A stretch of DNA of 64,000 nucleotides, taken from JALYXI01 sp963716685 (GTDB lineage: Bacteria; Acidobacteriota; Terriglobia; Bryobacterales; Bryobacteraceae). The notes below the pieces were generated by a model. It saw only the letters and a program-made list of their open reading frames with translations, did not search any database and was not told where the DNA came from. Made by a program: the position numbers and the translations under genes. Positions within the stretch are counted from its first letter, which is position 1, and every line of letters starts with the position of its first letter. Positions 44,107 through 52,167 of the stretch are shown piece after piece. Location: positions 3,286,001-3,350,000 of the forward strand of contig CAVQTR010000003.1 of NCBI GenBank assembly GCA_963716685.1. The letters run 5' to 3'.

Positions 44107-45081
44107 TTAACGCTTCGGCATGTTGTAGGAAAAAGTAAAGTTGAGGACCACGCGCTGGCCGCGGAACTCGGTAGGAAGCGGCGGCAGCGGGTTGGAGGCG
44201 CTGAGCGCGGCAACGGCGGCTTCATCGAGCGGCCGGTTACCCGACTGCGCGGAATACACCACCTTCGGAATGCTGCCGTCCTTCGAGACCACGAACTCCA
44301 CGCCGACCTGGCCGCGCATGCCGAGACGGGCGGCCTGCGGATAGATGGCGAACCAGTTGCGCCGAACGGTGGCGAGAACGCGTATCAGGTAGGGCTTGAA
44401 ATCCACGCCCATGGGGTCGCTTTTCAATTCCAGTTCGGGCTGCGAAACGCCGGGCGACGAGGGCAGATTGATGGATGGGCCGCTGTTCGGCAGATCGACG
44501 CCGCTGACACGTTGACCGCCGGTGGAGCCGGTTCGCGCGACGTTGCGTACCGCCTCCTGTAACGGGTTCGCCGAAACGATCGCGGGGTTCGGCTGCTTGC
44601 TGACCGGCGCGGCGGAACCGTTGGGCGATTCGAACACCAGTTTCGGCTTTTCCGGGGGCGGAGGCGGAGGGGCAATCTGTGCCGGCGGCAGGTTGGGGAG
44701 AGCCGGCGCGTTCGCGGTGGAAGCCACCTGCATTTTCGGTGGTTCGATTTCCTGCGGTTTCGGCAGCGGCGCGGTGCGGGCGTTCGTAGCGGGGACCGGC
44801 GGAGGAGCCATCCGGCGCGGCCTGGGAGGAGCCGGCGTGCGCTGCTCGGGAGTTGGCAGGATGGTGCCCAGATTGATCTGCTTAGTTACTTTGGCGCGGT
44901 TGGGAGCCTTTTGGGTGAGCTCGGTGGGAGGGTCGATCAGCGGAGTGACGCGCGTGATCAGGCGCCGTTCTTCGCGTTCAGGAGGCGGCGTTTCAAAGTG
45001 CGCGTTGGAGAGCCAGAAGATGAAGAGAAGGTGCAGCGCGAGGGAAACAGAACCCGCGCGCGCGATGGCTACTTTATCCAT
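44107..45081 (-). CDS. tonB: TonB-family energy transducer
   Basis: 324 residues: one N-terminal membrane helix (SVSLALHLLFIFWLS), a long Pro-rich periplasmic spacer (PPPEREERR, RTPAPPRPRRMAPPPVP, APPPPPPEKPK) and a C-terminal TonB domain from about 235 (VRRNWFAIYPQAARLGMRGQVGVEFVVSKDGSI...LPPLPTEFRGQRVVL). It would carry proton-motive energy to TonB-dependent receptors, of which four are in this window. Its start overlaps the Gfo/Idh/MocA gene by 13 nt, tying it into the lipid A operon; no exbB or exbD is nearby. Confidence 0.92.
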   Translation of the reverse strand: MDKVAIARAGSVSLALHLLFIFWLSNAHFETPPPEREERRLITRVTPLIDPPTELTQKAPNRAKVTKQINLGTILPTPEQRTPAPPRPRRMAPPPVPATNARTAPLPKPQEIEPPKMQVASTANAPALPNLPPAQIAPPPPPPEKPKLVFESPNGSAAPVSKQPNPAIVSANPLQEAVRNVARTGSTGGQRVSGVDLPNSGPSINLPSSPGVSQPELELKSDPMGVDFKPYLIRVLATVRRNWFAIYPQAARLGMRGQVGVEFVVSKDGSIPKVVYSAQSGNRPLDEAAVAALSASNPLPPLPTEFRGQRVVLNFTFSYNMPKR

Positions 45082-45995
45082 TCCGGGGAGAGTGCGCGGG
45101 AGACAACCTCGGCGTGCTCCTTCATTTTATCCACAATGATCAACGCAAGCTCCAAGGTACGACGCGCGGCGGCGCCGTCGAGTTTCGGCGTTGTCCGCGT
45201 CCGAATGCTTTGGAGGAATGCCGCAAACTGCGCCTGCAGCGGCTCCTGCTTCTGTACCGGGAGCTGCTGAAACGAGATTTGGCGGCCTTCGCCGACGGTA
45301 AAAACCACGACATCCTGACGCGCGTAATCGAGCGAGATGTACTGCGAGGGCTGAAACAGGCGCAGCTTGCGCACGCGTTCGGTGGATACACGGCTGGCGG
45401 TGAAGTTGGCGACGCATCCATCCTGAAACTGCAGGCGCACGTTTGCGATATCCACTTTGGAGGAAAGAATGGAAACGCCGGCGGCGCGCACTTCCTCGAG
45501 CGGACTGCGGACGAGCGCCAGCACGATATCCAGGTCGTGAATCATCAGGTCGAGCACAACATCGACATCCAGGCTGCGCGCGCTGAACATGCTGAGGCGA
45601 TGAATTTCGAAGAAGAGCGGGTGCCGGGCCGCGCTTTCGAGCGCGACAACGGCGGGATTGAACCGTTCGAGATGGCCCACCTGCAAAATGCGGTTGTGGG
45701 CCACGGCGGCATCCACGAGGCGGTCGGCGGAGTAGAGATCTGGTGCGATGGGCTTTTCGATCAGGACGTCGATGCCCGATTCGAGCAGCAAACAGCCGAG
45801 ATCGGAGTGTACCGAAGTGGGCGCGGAGACGATGGCGGCATCCGCTTTGCCGATGATCTCGCGGACATCACCGATGGGAGCGCGCGAGGGATCGGGATCG
45901 ACAATGGCGACGAGTTCGGCATCGGGCGATTCGTTGACCACGCGAATGTGATTCTGGCCGAACTGACCGGCTCCGATGACGGCGACGCGGATCAT
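45069..45995 (-). CDS. Gfo/Idh/MocA-family oxidoreductase in the lipid A operon (GnnA-like candidate)
   Basis: 308 residues. VAVIGAGQFGQNHIRV at about 4-19 is the NAD(P) motif; EKPIA near 97-101 is the hallmark EKP; LMIHDLDIV near 150 has the conserved His-Asp. The family oxidises sugars, including UDP-GlcNAc at C3 in GnnA, the first step to lipid A with amide-linked 3-acyl chains (known from Acidithiobacillus and Leptospira). Location right after lpxI makes a nucleotide-sugar substrate likely. No GnnB-type aminotransferase is in the window, so the GnnA role is inference. Its start overlaps lpxI by 4 nt. Confidence 0.88.
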   Translation of the reverse strand: MIRVAVIGAGQFGQNHIRVVNESPDAELVAIVDPDPSRAPIGDVREIIGKADAAIVSAPTSVHSDLGCLLLESGIDVLIEKPIAPDLYSADRLVDAAVAHNRILQVGHLERFNPAVVALESAARHPLFFEIHRLSMFSARSLDVDVVLDLMIHDLDIVLALVRSPLEEVRAAGVSILSSKVDIANVRLQFQDGCVANFTASRVSTERVRKLRLFQPSQYISLDYARQDVVVFTVGEGRQISFQQLPVQKQEPLQAQFAAFLQSIRTRTTPKLDGAAARRTLELALIIVDKMKEHAEVVSRALSPEWIK

Positions 45996-46804
45996 GAGGG
46001 CGAGGGCGATCCGGTGATCGCGATTCCGGCGTCATTGGCGCGCGCCAGCATCTCCTCCCGATCGAGCAGCAGAGTGCGTCCGGCATCCACCGCGCAGGAA
46101 GTGGTGTTGGTTTCGCGCATGACGGTGATTGTATCGAGCCCGAGGACCGGAACGTCGAATAGCAGGTGGCCGCGGCGCTGCGACCCTTTCACCAGGGTGA
46201 TCGGTTTTCCGCTGGTGAGAGACGCGGCGCGGCGCAGCAGGGCGTCGGTGCCTTCCATCGCTTCGAGCGCGACACAGGCGCGGTCACAAACAGCGACGCT
46301 CTGTCCGATATCGAAGCCGGACAGCGCGTGGGCGACACGGCGGCCGTAGTCGATGTTGGCCTGCTCGTCTTTGTCGGGCTTGCGTTTCGTGAGGACGCCC
46401 GTTCCGGCAAGCAGAGGTTTCAGCAGCTGTGTGGAATCGGCAAGTTCAATGCCTTCCCCGGCCAGAACTTTCACGATGGCTCCGATCAGGCCATCGGTGT
46501 TCTTTTGCGGCAGGGCGGCGAGGATCTTGAACAGCCGCCAGTCCGGACGGATGGAGGAAAAAATCTTCGCATGCTTCACCTGTCCGGCCATCATGATTCT
46601 CGTGACCTGCTCCGCATGGCAGATCTCGATCAAACGGCTGAGTTCGCCAAGAGAAATCCAGTAACAACGCGCGGCAAGCGGTTCCACCTCGGCGGCGGCT
46701 TCCTCTTTGATGGCGATGCAGACCACTTCGTCACCGGCGGCCCGCGCGGCTTCCAGGGCGAGCACGGGAAAGCGCCCGTTTCCGGCAATCAGGCCGTACT
46801 TCAT
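45992..46804 (-). CDS. lpxI: UDP-2,3-diacylglucosamine diphosphatase LpxI
   Basis: 270 residues of the LpxI (formerly DUF1009) family: GLIAGNGRFPVLALEAARA at the N-terminus, IMMAGQVKH near 70, then the C-terminal catalytic domain with GTGVLTKRKPDKDEQANIDYGRRVA, IGQSVAVCDRACVALEAMEGTDA and LVKGSQRRGHLLFDVPVLGLDTI. It cleaves UDP-diacylglucosamine to lipid X in organisms lacking LpxH. Start and stop each overlap neighbouring genes by 4 nt (lpxA upstream, Gfo/Idh/MocA downstream), typical of a coupled operon. Confidence 0.95.
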   Translation of the reverse strand: MKYGLIAGNGRFPVLALEAARAAGDEVVCIAIKEEAAAEVEPLAARCYWISLGELSRLIEICHAEQVTRIMMAGQVKHAKIFSSIRPDWRLFKILAALPQKNTDGLIGAIVKVLAGEGIELADSTQLLKPLLAGTGVLTKRKPDKDEQANIDYGRRVAHALSGFDIGQSVAVCDRACVALEAMEGTDALLRRAASLTSGKPITLVKGSQRRGHLLFDVPVLGLDTITVMRETNTTSCAVDAGRTLLLDREEMLARANDAGIAITGSPSPS

Positions 46805-47580
46805 CCTTTAATCACGCCGCGGGCTGAGGTTTGGATGAAGTCGACCAGTTCGTCCAGCTCGGGTGAGGCGGGCAACTCCTCGCGAATCCGGGCCAGCGCC
46901 TGCGAGGTGTTGAGGCCGGCGCGGGTAAGCAGGCGAAAGGCGGTCTGCAGATTTTCGATGGCGTCGGAGGCGAAGCCGCGACGTTCCAGTCCAACGCGAT
47001 TCGCGCCATACGCGCGGATTTCCCGCTCCGACACATTGGACGAGTAGGGCATGACATCCTGCACGATGACGCTGTAACCGCCGACGAACGAGTAGCGGCC
47101 CACGCGGCAGAACTGGTGCACGCCGCAGAAGGCGCTGACCCATGCGTAGTCCTGAATGGTGACGTGTCCGGCGAGGGTTGCGGCATGTCCCAGCACCACA
47201 TGGCTGCCGACGGTACAGTCATGCGCCACGTGAACATAGGCCTGAAGCAGGTTATCCGAGCCGATGGCGGTGAGCAGGCCGCCGCCTTCGGTGCCGCGAT
47301 GAATGGCGACAAATTCGCGGATGGTGTTGCGGTCGCCAATGCGCGTATCGGCGCGCTCGCCCTGATACTTCAGGTCCTGCGGCGCAACGCCGATAGTGGA
47401 GTAAGGATAGAACGTGTTGTCGGAGCCGATGACCGTGGGACCTTCGCAAAAGATGTTGGCCATGAGGCGCGTGCCGGGACCGATTTCCACTTCCTCGCCG
47501 ATGATGCAGAACGGGCCGATGTCGGCGGTTTCGGAGACGGAGGCGTTCGGGTGAATGATGGCGGTGGGATGTATCGGCAT
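46801..47580 (-). CDS. lpxA: Acyl-ACP--UDP-N-acetylglucosamine O-acyltransferase
   Basis: 259 residues, a left-handed beta-helix built of hexapeptide repeats (SVSETADIGPFCIIGEEVEIGPGT and on) followed by a helical C-terminus. AYVHVAHDC puts the catalytic-base His at residue 120, equivalent to His125 of E. coli LpxA. It attaches the first acyl chain of lipid A. If the Gfo/Idh/MocA gene downstream is GnnA-like, the acceptor may be the 3-amino sugar. It starts 3 bp after the fabZ stop and overlaps lpxI by 4 nt. Confidence 0.96.
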   Translation of the reverse strand: MPIHPTAIIHPNASVSETADIGPFCIIGEEVEIGPGTRLMANIFCEGPTVIGSDNTFYPYSTIGVAPQDLKYQGERADTRIGDRNTIREFVAIHRGTEGGGLLTAIGSDNLLQAYVHVAHDCTVGSHVVLGHAATLAGHVTIQDYAWVSAFCGVHQFCRVGRYSFVGGYSVIVQDVMPYSSNVSEREIRAYGANRVGLERRGFASDAIENLQTAFRLLTRAGLNTSQALARIREELPASPELDELVDFIQTSARGVIKG

Positions 47581-47583
47581 CGA

Positions 47584-48039
47584 TCAGGAAACTTCGGGCG
47601 CTTCGTCTTTCCGCTGCAGCTTGCACATCACTTCGGCTTCGGCCACGAGCACGCCATCCACGGTGGCGCGGCCGGCCATTTTGGCTACGGTTCCCTTGCG
47701 CTTGAGGACGGTGAGTTCCATGTGCAACTGATCGCCGGGGCGGACGGGTTTCCGGAATTTGGCGTAATCGATGGAGACCAGAAACACCAGGTAATTCGCG
47801 CGATCGGGGATGTTGCCCAGCACCAGAACGCCGGCCGTCTGCGCGAGCGCTTCCACGATCAGGACGCCAGGCATCACCGGAAAATCCGGGAAGTGACCGG
47901 CAAAGAACGGTTCGTTAGTGGTGACGTTTTTGATGCCAACGATCTTTTCAGTGCTCATCTCGAGAATTTTGTCGACGAGAAGCATGGGGTAGCGATGCGG
48001 CAGGATCTGCCGGATGGCATCAATGTCCAAAGTTGGCAT
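47584..48039 (-). CDS. fabZ: 3-hydroxyacyl-ACP dehydratase FabZ
   Basis: 151 residues, single hotdog fold. ILPHRYPMLLVDKI at the N-terminus and AGHFPDFPVMPGVLIVEALAQ with catalytic His49 and Glu63 are diagnostic. It dehydrates 3-hydroxyacyl-ACP for chain elongation, competing with LpxA for hydroxyacyl-ACP, which explains the usual fabZ-lpxA linkage. It is the first gene of the minus-strand operon; the promoter must lie in the 38 bp to the divergent M20 peptidase start or within that gene's 5' end. Confidence 0.97.
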   Translation of the reverse strand: MPTLDIDAIRQILPHRYPMLLVDKILEMSTEKIVGIKNVTTNEPFFAGHFPDFPVMPGVLIVEALAQTAGVLVLGNIPDRANYLVFLVSIDYAKFRKPVRPGDQLHMELTVLKRKGTVAKMAGRATVDGVLVAEAEVMCKLQRKDEAPEVS

Positions 48040-48077
48040 GGAATCTTTGAGTATAAACCGCCGGGTTATGATGAGCC

Positions 48078-49208
48078 GTGATTCGGCGATGGGCAGAAGG
48101 ACAGCAGAAGGCGTTTACGGCAATGGTGCGAGCGATGGTGGAATGCGAATCGCCAAGCGACGACGCCGGCGCGGTGAACCGGTTCGTGGAGTTGCTGAGC
48201 GATCTGGCCGCGCCTTTCGCGAAGGTGAAGACAGTGGCAGGCGGGAGGTTTGGGAAACATCTGCTGTGCGAGTTTCCGGCTGCGAAGAGGAAAGCCGGGG
48301 GGCAGATTTTGGCGCTGGGGCACTCGGATACCGTGTGGCCGATGGGCACGCTGCGGAGCATGCCGTTTCGCGAGAGCGAAGGGCGGCTGTGGGGACCGGG
48401 GGTGCTGGATATGAAGGCGGGCATCGCTCTGTTTCTGTTTGCCATGCGCGGGTTGCGGGAGCTGCAGGTCCCGCTGCCGGCGAAAGTGCTGCTGCAAGTG
48501 AACTCGGACGAAGAGGTGGGCAGCGATTCCTCGCGTGCGCTGACTGAGAAGAATGCGCGTGCCAGCAAGGCGGTGTTCGTGCTGGAACCGGGTACCGGTC
48601 TGACGGGAAAGCTGAAGACGGCGCGCAAAGGCGTGGGCGATTACCGGGTCTTAGTGCGCGGCAAGGCGGCGCATGCCGGGGTGGACTTTCAGAACGGCGC
48701 GAGCGCGATTGTGGAACTGGCGCGGCAGGTGGGCAGGGTGGCGGAGTTCACCGACCTCCAACGGGGCATCACGGTCAATCCCGGTGTGATTTCCGGGGGC
48801 ACACGGACCAATGTGATCGCGGCTGAAGCTTATGTGGACGTGGATTTCCGGGTGGCGCGGCTGGCTGACTCCACGCGGCTGGAAAAGCGGTTTCGCGGCC
48901 TGCGAGCCGTTGACAAACGATGCACAGTGGAGGTGGAAGGCGGTCTAAACCGGCCGCCGATGGAGCGCTCCAAAGGGATCGTGGAACTGTTCCGCCGGGC
49001 GAAGGCGATTCATCCGGGAGTGGAAGAATCGGAGACGGGCGGTGGGTCGGACGGAAACTTCACCGCAGCGCTGGGAATCCCAACGCTGGATGGACTAGGC
49101 GCGGTGGGCGAAGGCGCTCACGCCGTAAATGAAAGCATCCTGCTCGATCGCGTGGCGGACCGGATTACGCTGCTGGCCGGGCTGCTGGCTTACGCCCCTC
49201 AATCATGA
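48078..49208 (+). CDS. M20-family metallopeptidase (glutamate carboxypeptidase-like)
   Basis: 376 residues, cytoplasmic (no signal peptide). Zinc ligands and catalytic residues of the M20 fold are visible: LGHSDTVWP (His, Asp), GPGVLDMKAG (bridging Asp), VNSDEEVGS (general-base Glu and metal Glu), FVLEPG (metal Glu), a dimerisation domain with KAAHAGVDFQNGASAI, and EGAHAVNESI near the end for the last His. It cleaves C-terminal glutamate or related amides. Start is GTG at 48078. Its 3' end overlaps the convergent methyltransferase by 44 nt. An eroded relative lies at 7289-7483. Confidence 0.93.
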   Translation: MIRRWAEGQQKAFTAMVRAMVECESPSDDAGAVNRFVELLSDLAAPFAKVKTVAGGRFGKHLLCEFPAAKRKAGGQILALGHSDTVWPMGTLRSMPFRESEGRLWGPGVLDMKAGIALFLFAMRGLRELQVPLPAKVLLQVNSDEEVGSDSSRALTEKNARASKAVFVLEPGTGLTGKLKTARKGVGDYRVLVRGKAAHAGVDFQNGASAIVELARQVGRVAEFTDLQRGITVNPGVISGGTRTNVIAAEAYVDVDFRVARLADSTRLEKRFRGLRAVDKRCTVEVEGGLNRPPMERSKGIVELFRRAKAIHPGVEESETGGGSDGNFTAALGIPTLDGLGAVGEGAHAVNESILLDRVADRITLLAGLLAYAPQS

Positions 49209-49947
49209 CGATGCCGTAGTATTTGTGCAGCGCGGGGAAGGCATTGAGCAGCGTGCGGTCGATGCGGCAGAGCACGCGGGCGGCGGGCAGATGAAGAGAT
49301 CCCGGGAATACGCGGGCCAGGCGCCCGAAGCCGTGGAAGTAGGTGATCTCTCCGTTGCCGCAGGTTTTCGAAATGAAATTGATGTCTTTCCGGTTCAGCT
49401 GACGCTCATCCGGAGATTTGTCATTTGAGACCGGCGTGAGATCGCGCAGTTTCTGCAGGGCCGGCGAATAGGCGATCGGCTCGATGAAGAAGATCCGGCC
49501 ACCCGGCTTGACGAATTCGAAGAGTTTCGGCGTCACCTGATAGAGGTCCACGTGATGCAGAACCGCGCTGCCGATGACGAAGTCGAAGCAGTTGCGGGGC
49601 AGGTCCGATTCCAGGATGTCCATCTCGAGGAATTCGGTGTTGCCGGTGCCGCCGTCAGCGGCAATGCGCGCTCGCGCCAGTTCGATGAGTTCCGGAGAGA
49701 TATCGACGGCGGTAACCGCCGCGCCGTAACGCGCCAAGAGGGTGGAAATCTCGCCTTCGCCGCAGCCGAAATCGAGCACCCGCTTGCCGCGGATATCTCC
49801 CATGGCATGGAAAAGGTATTCGTAAGTAAACAGATCCCAGTGTTTGTTGCGCCGGTAGCGTTCGAAGATCGCCTCCGGCGTAGCGGCCACGCTGATTTTA
49901 CTGGCCCGCGCGGCCTGATATTCCAGTTCACCGGCCTTATCGATCAC
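49165..49947 (-). CDS. Class I SAM-dependent methyltransferase
   Basis: 260 residues. VLDFGCGEGEISTLLARYG near 57-75 is motif I for SAM binding; VTAVDISPELIELAR follows with the acidic ribose contact; FDFVIGSAVLHHVD near 120 is motif II and GGRIFFIEP motif III. The C-terminal third (RLARVFPGSLHLPAARVLCRID) is hydrophobic and may contact lipid or membrane. The substrate is unknown. Start is GTG at 49947. The end overlaps the M20 peptidase gene by 44 nt on the opposite strand. Confidence 0.9.
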   Translation of the reverse strand: MIDKAGELEYQAARASKISVAATPEAIFERYRRNKHWDLFTYEYLFHAMGDIRGKRVLDFGCGEGEISTLLARYGAAVTAVDISPELIELARARIAADGGTGNTEFLEMDILESDLPRNCFDFVIGSAVLHHVDLYQVTPKLFEFVKPGGRIFFIEPIAYSPALQKLRDLTPVSNDKSPDERQLNRKDINFISKTCGNGEITYFHGFGRLARVFPGSLHLPAARVLCRIDRTLLNAFPALHKYYGIVMIEGRKPAARPAA

Positions 49948-49991
49948 AACTTTTTATACCCGACCGCGCGGGGCAAGTCAAAGCACCCCCG

Positions 49992-51515
49992 TTACTTCAG
50001 GAGGTATGGAGCCAGCGGGTTGCGGGGCAGCGATTTGAGGCCGGTAATCACCAGTTCCGCGTTAAGATCGGCGCCGGCGCGGCTGGTATGCGTATGCGGA
50101 TCGCCGAAGAGCGGCTCCACTTTATCCGGCCCCAGTTGATCGTAGCGCCGCGCCACAATCTCATTGAGATCCAGAAAGGCCACGCCTTCGGCACGAGCCA
50201 CGTCCGCGGCCCACTTGCCGTAATCGGATGACGCGCGGACAATCTTGCCGTCCTTCCAGATCTTGCGGGGGACCAGCGAGCAAACGATGGGAGTGGCGCC
50301 TTTCGACTTTGCGTCATCGACAAACCGCCGCAGGTACCAACCGTAGGTGTGCACGGTTTCATGCTGAACGGTGATCGGGTTATAGATTTCCCGGGCCTCG
50401 TCGCCGGTGCCTTTGAGCGTTCCGCGCGCGCGGTCTGCGTCGTCCAGGGGGCCGTTATCGTTGTGGCCGAACTGCATGATCACAAAGTCCCCGGGTTTGA
50501 GCATGGCCATTACTTTGTCCCAGTGACCCTGAGTGAAATAGGTGCGGCTGCTCAGGCCGCCCACGGCCCGATTGACTACGTTGATTTTTGCGGGATCGAA
50601 GAAGCGGACCAGCGGCTCGCCCCAGCCCCACTGACCGTTGGCGCCGTCGCCGCGCCCATTGCGAACGGTGGAATCACCGATCAGGAACAACGAAGGCAGG
50701 TTCGGATCGCGGGGCTCGGGAAGACTAAGGGACGAAACACCGTTCGGACGGTTGTTGGCTTTGGCGGAGAAGAAGGCAGGAAACGGACTATTCTCGATGC
50801 CGCGCAGTCCCGCGACGACAGCGGCGGCTACGAAATCCGCGCCGACCGGGTTCGTGTGCGTGTGGTCCGCCGGAAAGAAGGCTTTTGCTTTGGTCTCGCC
50901 CATCTGCTCGTAGCGATCGGCCAGAATGCGGGTGACATCCACGAAGCGTACGTTTTGCGCCTGTGCAACGGCCGCCGCCCAGCTGTTGAACTGTCCTGAG
51001 CCGCGCTCCACCTTGCCGCCGGTCCAAATATTCCGCACGGTGAGGGACAAAACCACGGGCGTCAGTTTCTTCGACTTGGCCTCCGTGATGAACCGGGTCA
51101 TATACCAGCCGTAGGTATGGACCGTTTCCTGAGTGCCGTTTGGCATGGTGGCTTCCCGGGTTTCGTCGCCTATGCCAGGAAGCGAGCCGCGCGCGCGATC
51201 TTTGTCGATCGGTCCGCCATCGTTGTGACCGAATTGGATCAGGACGAAATCGCCGGGTTTCGCGTCGGCCAGCAGTTTGTCCCAAAGACCTTCAGTGAGA
51301 AAGGTGCGGCTGCTGCGTCCGGCGCGCGCGCGATTCACGACATGAATTTTGGCGGGGTCGAAATACGAAGCGAACGGATCGCCCCAGCCCTGCTGACCGG
51401 GTGCGCTGTTGCTGGCGGTGGAATCGCCCGCAATGAACAGGGTGGGAATGGCGGAAGGGTTCTGGGCGAAAACGCTTGCGGCGAAAAGGAGAGAAAGGAG
51501 GACTTTCGGAAGCAT
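49992..51515 (-). CDS. Exported double-domain rhamnogalacturonan acetylesterase-like hydrolase (CE12 type)
   Basis: 507 residues: signal peptide (LPKVLLSLLFAASVFAQ) and two homologous SGNH domains of CE12 type. Domain 1: FIAGDSTASNS with nucleophile Ser32, FGHNDGG, and ADHTHT with the Asp-x-x-His pair. Domain 2: LIGDSTVRNG (Ser near 275), FGHNDNG, and GDPHTHT, where Pro occupies the aligned Asp position and the Asp is one residue earlier. CE12 enzymes remove acetyl groups from pectin rhamnogalacturonan or xylan. ATG 51515 was chosen over a longer frame from 51551 because GGAG precedes it and it opens the signal peptide. Duplication inside one chain is unusual. Confidence 0.9.
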   Translation of the reverse strand: MLPKVLLSLLFAASVFAQNPSAIPTLFIAGDSTASNSAPGQQGWGDPFASYFDPAKIHVVNRARAGRSSRTFLTEGLWDKLLADAKPGDFVLIQFGHNDGGPIDKDRARGSLPGIGDETREATMPNGTQETVHTYGWYMTRFITEAKSKKLTPVVLSLTVRNIWTGGKVERGSGQFNSWAAAVAQAQNVRFVDVTRILADRYEQMGETKAKAFFPADHTHTNPVGADFVAAAVVAGLRGIENSPFPAFFSAKANNRPNGVSSLSLPEPRDPNLPSLFLIGDSTVRNGRGDGANGQWGWGEPLVRFFDPAKINVVNRAVGGLSSRTYFTQGHWDKVMAMLKPGDFVIMQFGHNDNGPLDDADRARGTLKGTGDEAREIYNPITVQHETVHTYGWYLRRFVDDAKSKGATPIVCSLVPRKIWKDGKIVRASSDYGKWAADVARAEGVAFLDLNEIVARRYDQLGPDKVEPLFGDPHTHTSRAGADLNAELVITGLKSLPRNPLAPYLLK

Positions 51516-51594
51516 GAGACTACTCCGACCCGGCAGCACCAGCAAAATCAATATAGCGGAATTTCCGACTCAGCGGGCACTGCGGCAACAAGCA

Positions 51595-52167
51595 CTACAG
51601 GCCCTGCAGGTCAGCGTTCGAGAGGTATAAGCCGATGAACAGAATAATCCACACGATGTTTGTGAAATGAACGAACAGAGCCGAAGCGCCGACATCACTT
51701 CGCCGCAGCTTACCTGCGACCGCTGACAGGTACAGGCAGGCCACCAGCACGTGCAGCGCATGGAAGCCCGAAAGCGCAAAGAACGTGGAGCCGAACGCCC
51801 CGCGCAGATTCACGCCTTCGAAGAGGATCAGTCGCGCCCATTCCATGGCGTCCAGCAGGAGAAACGTGCCGAGCAGCGCAATGGTGGCGAGCACCAGACG
51901 GAGCGCGTTGGCATCGCCAGCTTTACGCTGCTCCCGGGCCGCAACGAACATGGTGAAACTGCCGCACAGGGTGAATAGCGTCATCGCGCACGCCATCAGG
52001 CCGGAGGCAAAGTGAAGTGCGACCGGCCAGGTGGAAGCGTGGACCCGCAAATACACATAAGCGGCAAAGAGCGCCAGAAATAGCACGCCATCCACACCAA
52101 GAGCGATTAGCATGGCGCGCTGGCGGCGTGTGGGGGCGGCACGGGCGATCAGGTCGCGCGCCGTCAT
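51595..52167 (-). CDS. Heme-copper oxidase subunit III paralogue (CoxP-like)
   Basis: 190 residues with five membrane helices, matching the short five-helix form of cytochrome oxidase subunit III: GVDGVLFLALFAAYVYLRVH, ALHFASGLMACAMTLFTLCG, LVLATIALLGTFLLLDAMEWARLI, STFFALSGFHALHVLVACLYL with the conserved His, and VHFTNIVWIILFIGLYL. It overlaps the preceding subunit III gene by ATGA, so both are translated together, recalling the coxO-coxP pair of Bradyrhizobium. No subunit I or II gene is in the window. Confidence 0.85.
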   Translation of the reverse strand: MTARDLIARAAPTRRQRAMLIALGVDGVLFLALFAAYVYLRVHASTWPVALHFASGLMACAMTLFTLCGSFTMFVAAREQRKAGDANALRLVLATIALLGTFLLLDAMEWARLILFEGVNLRGAFGSTFFALSGFHALHVLVACLYLSAVAGKLRRSDVGASALFVHFTNIVWIILFIGLYLSNADLQGL

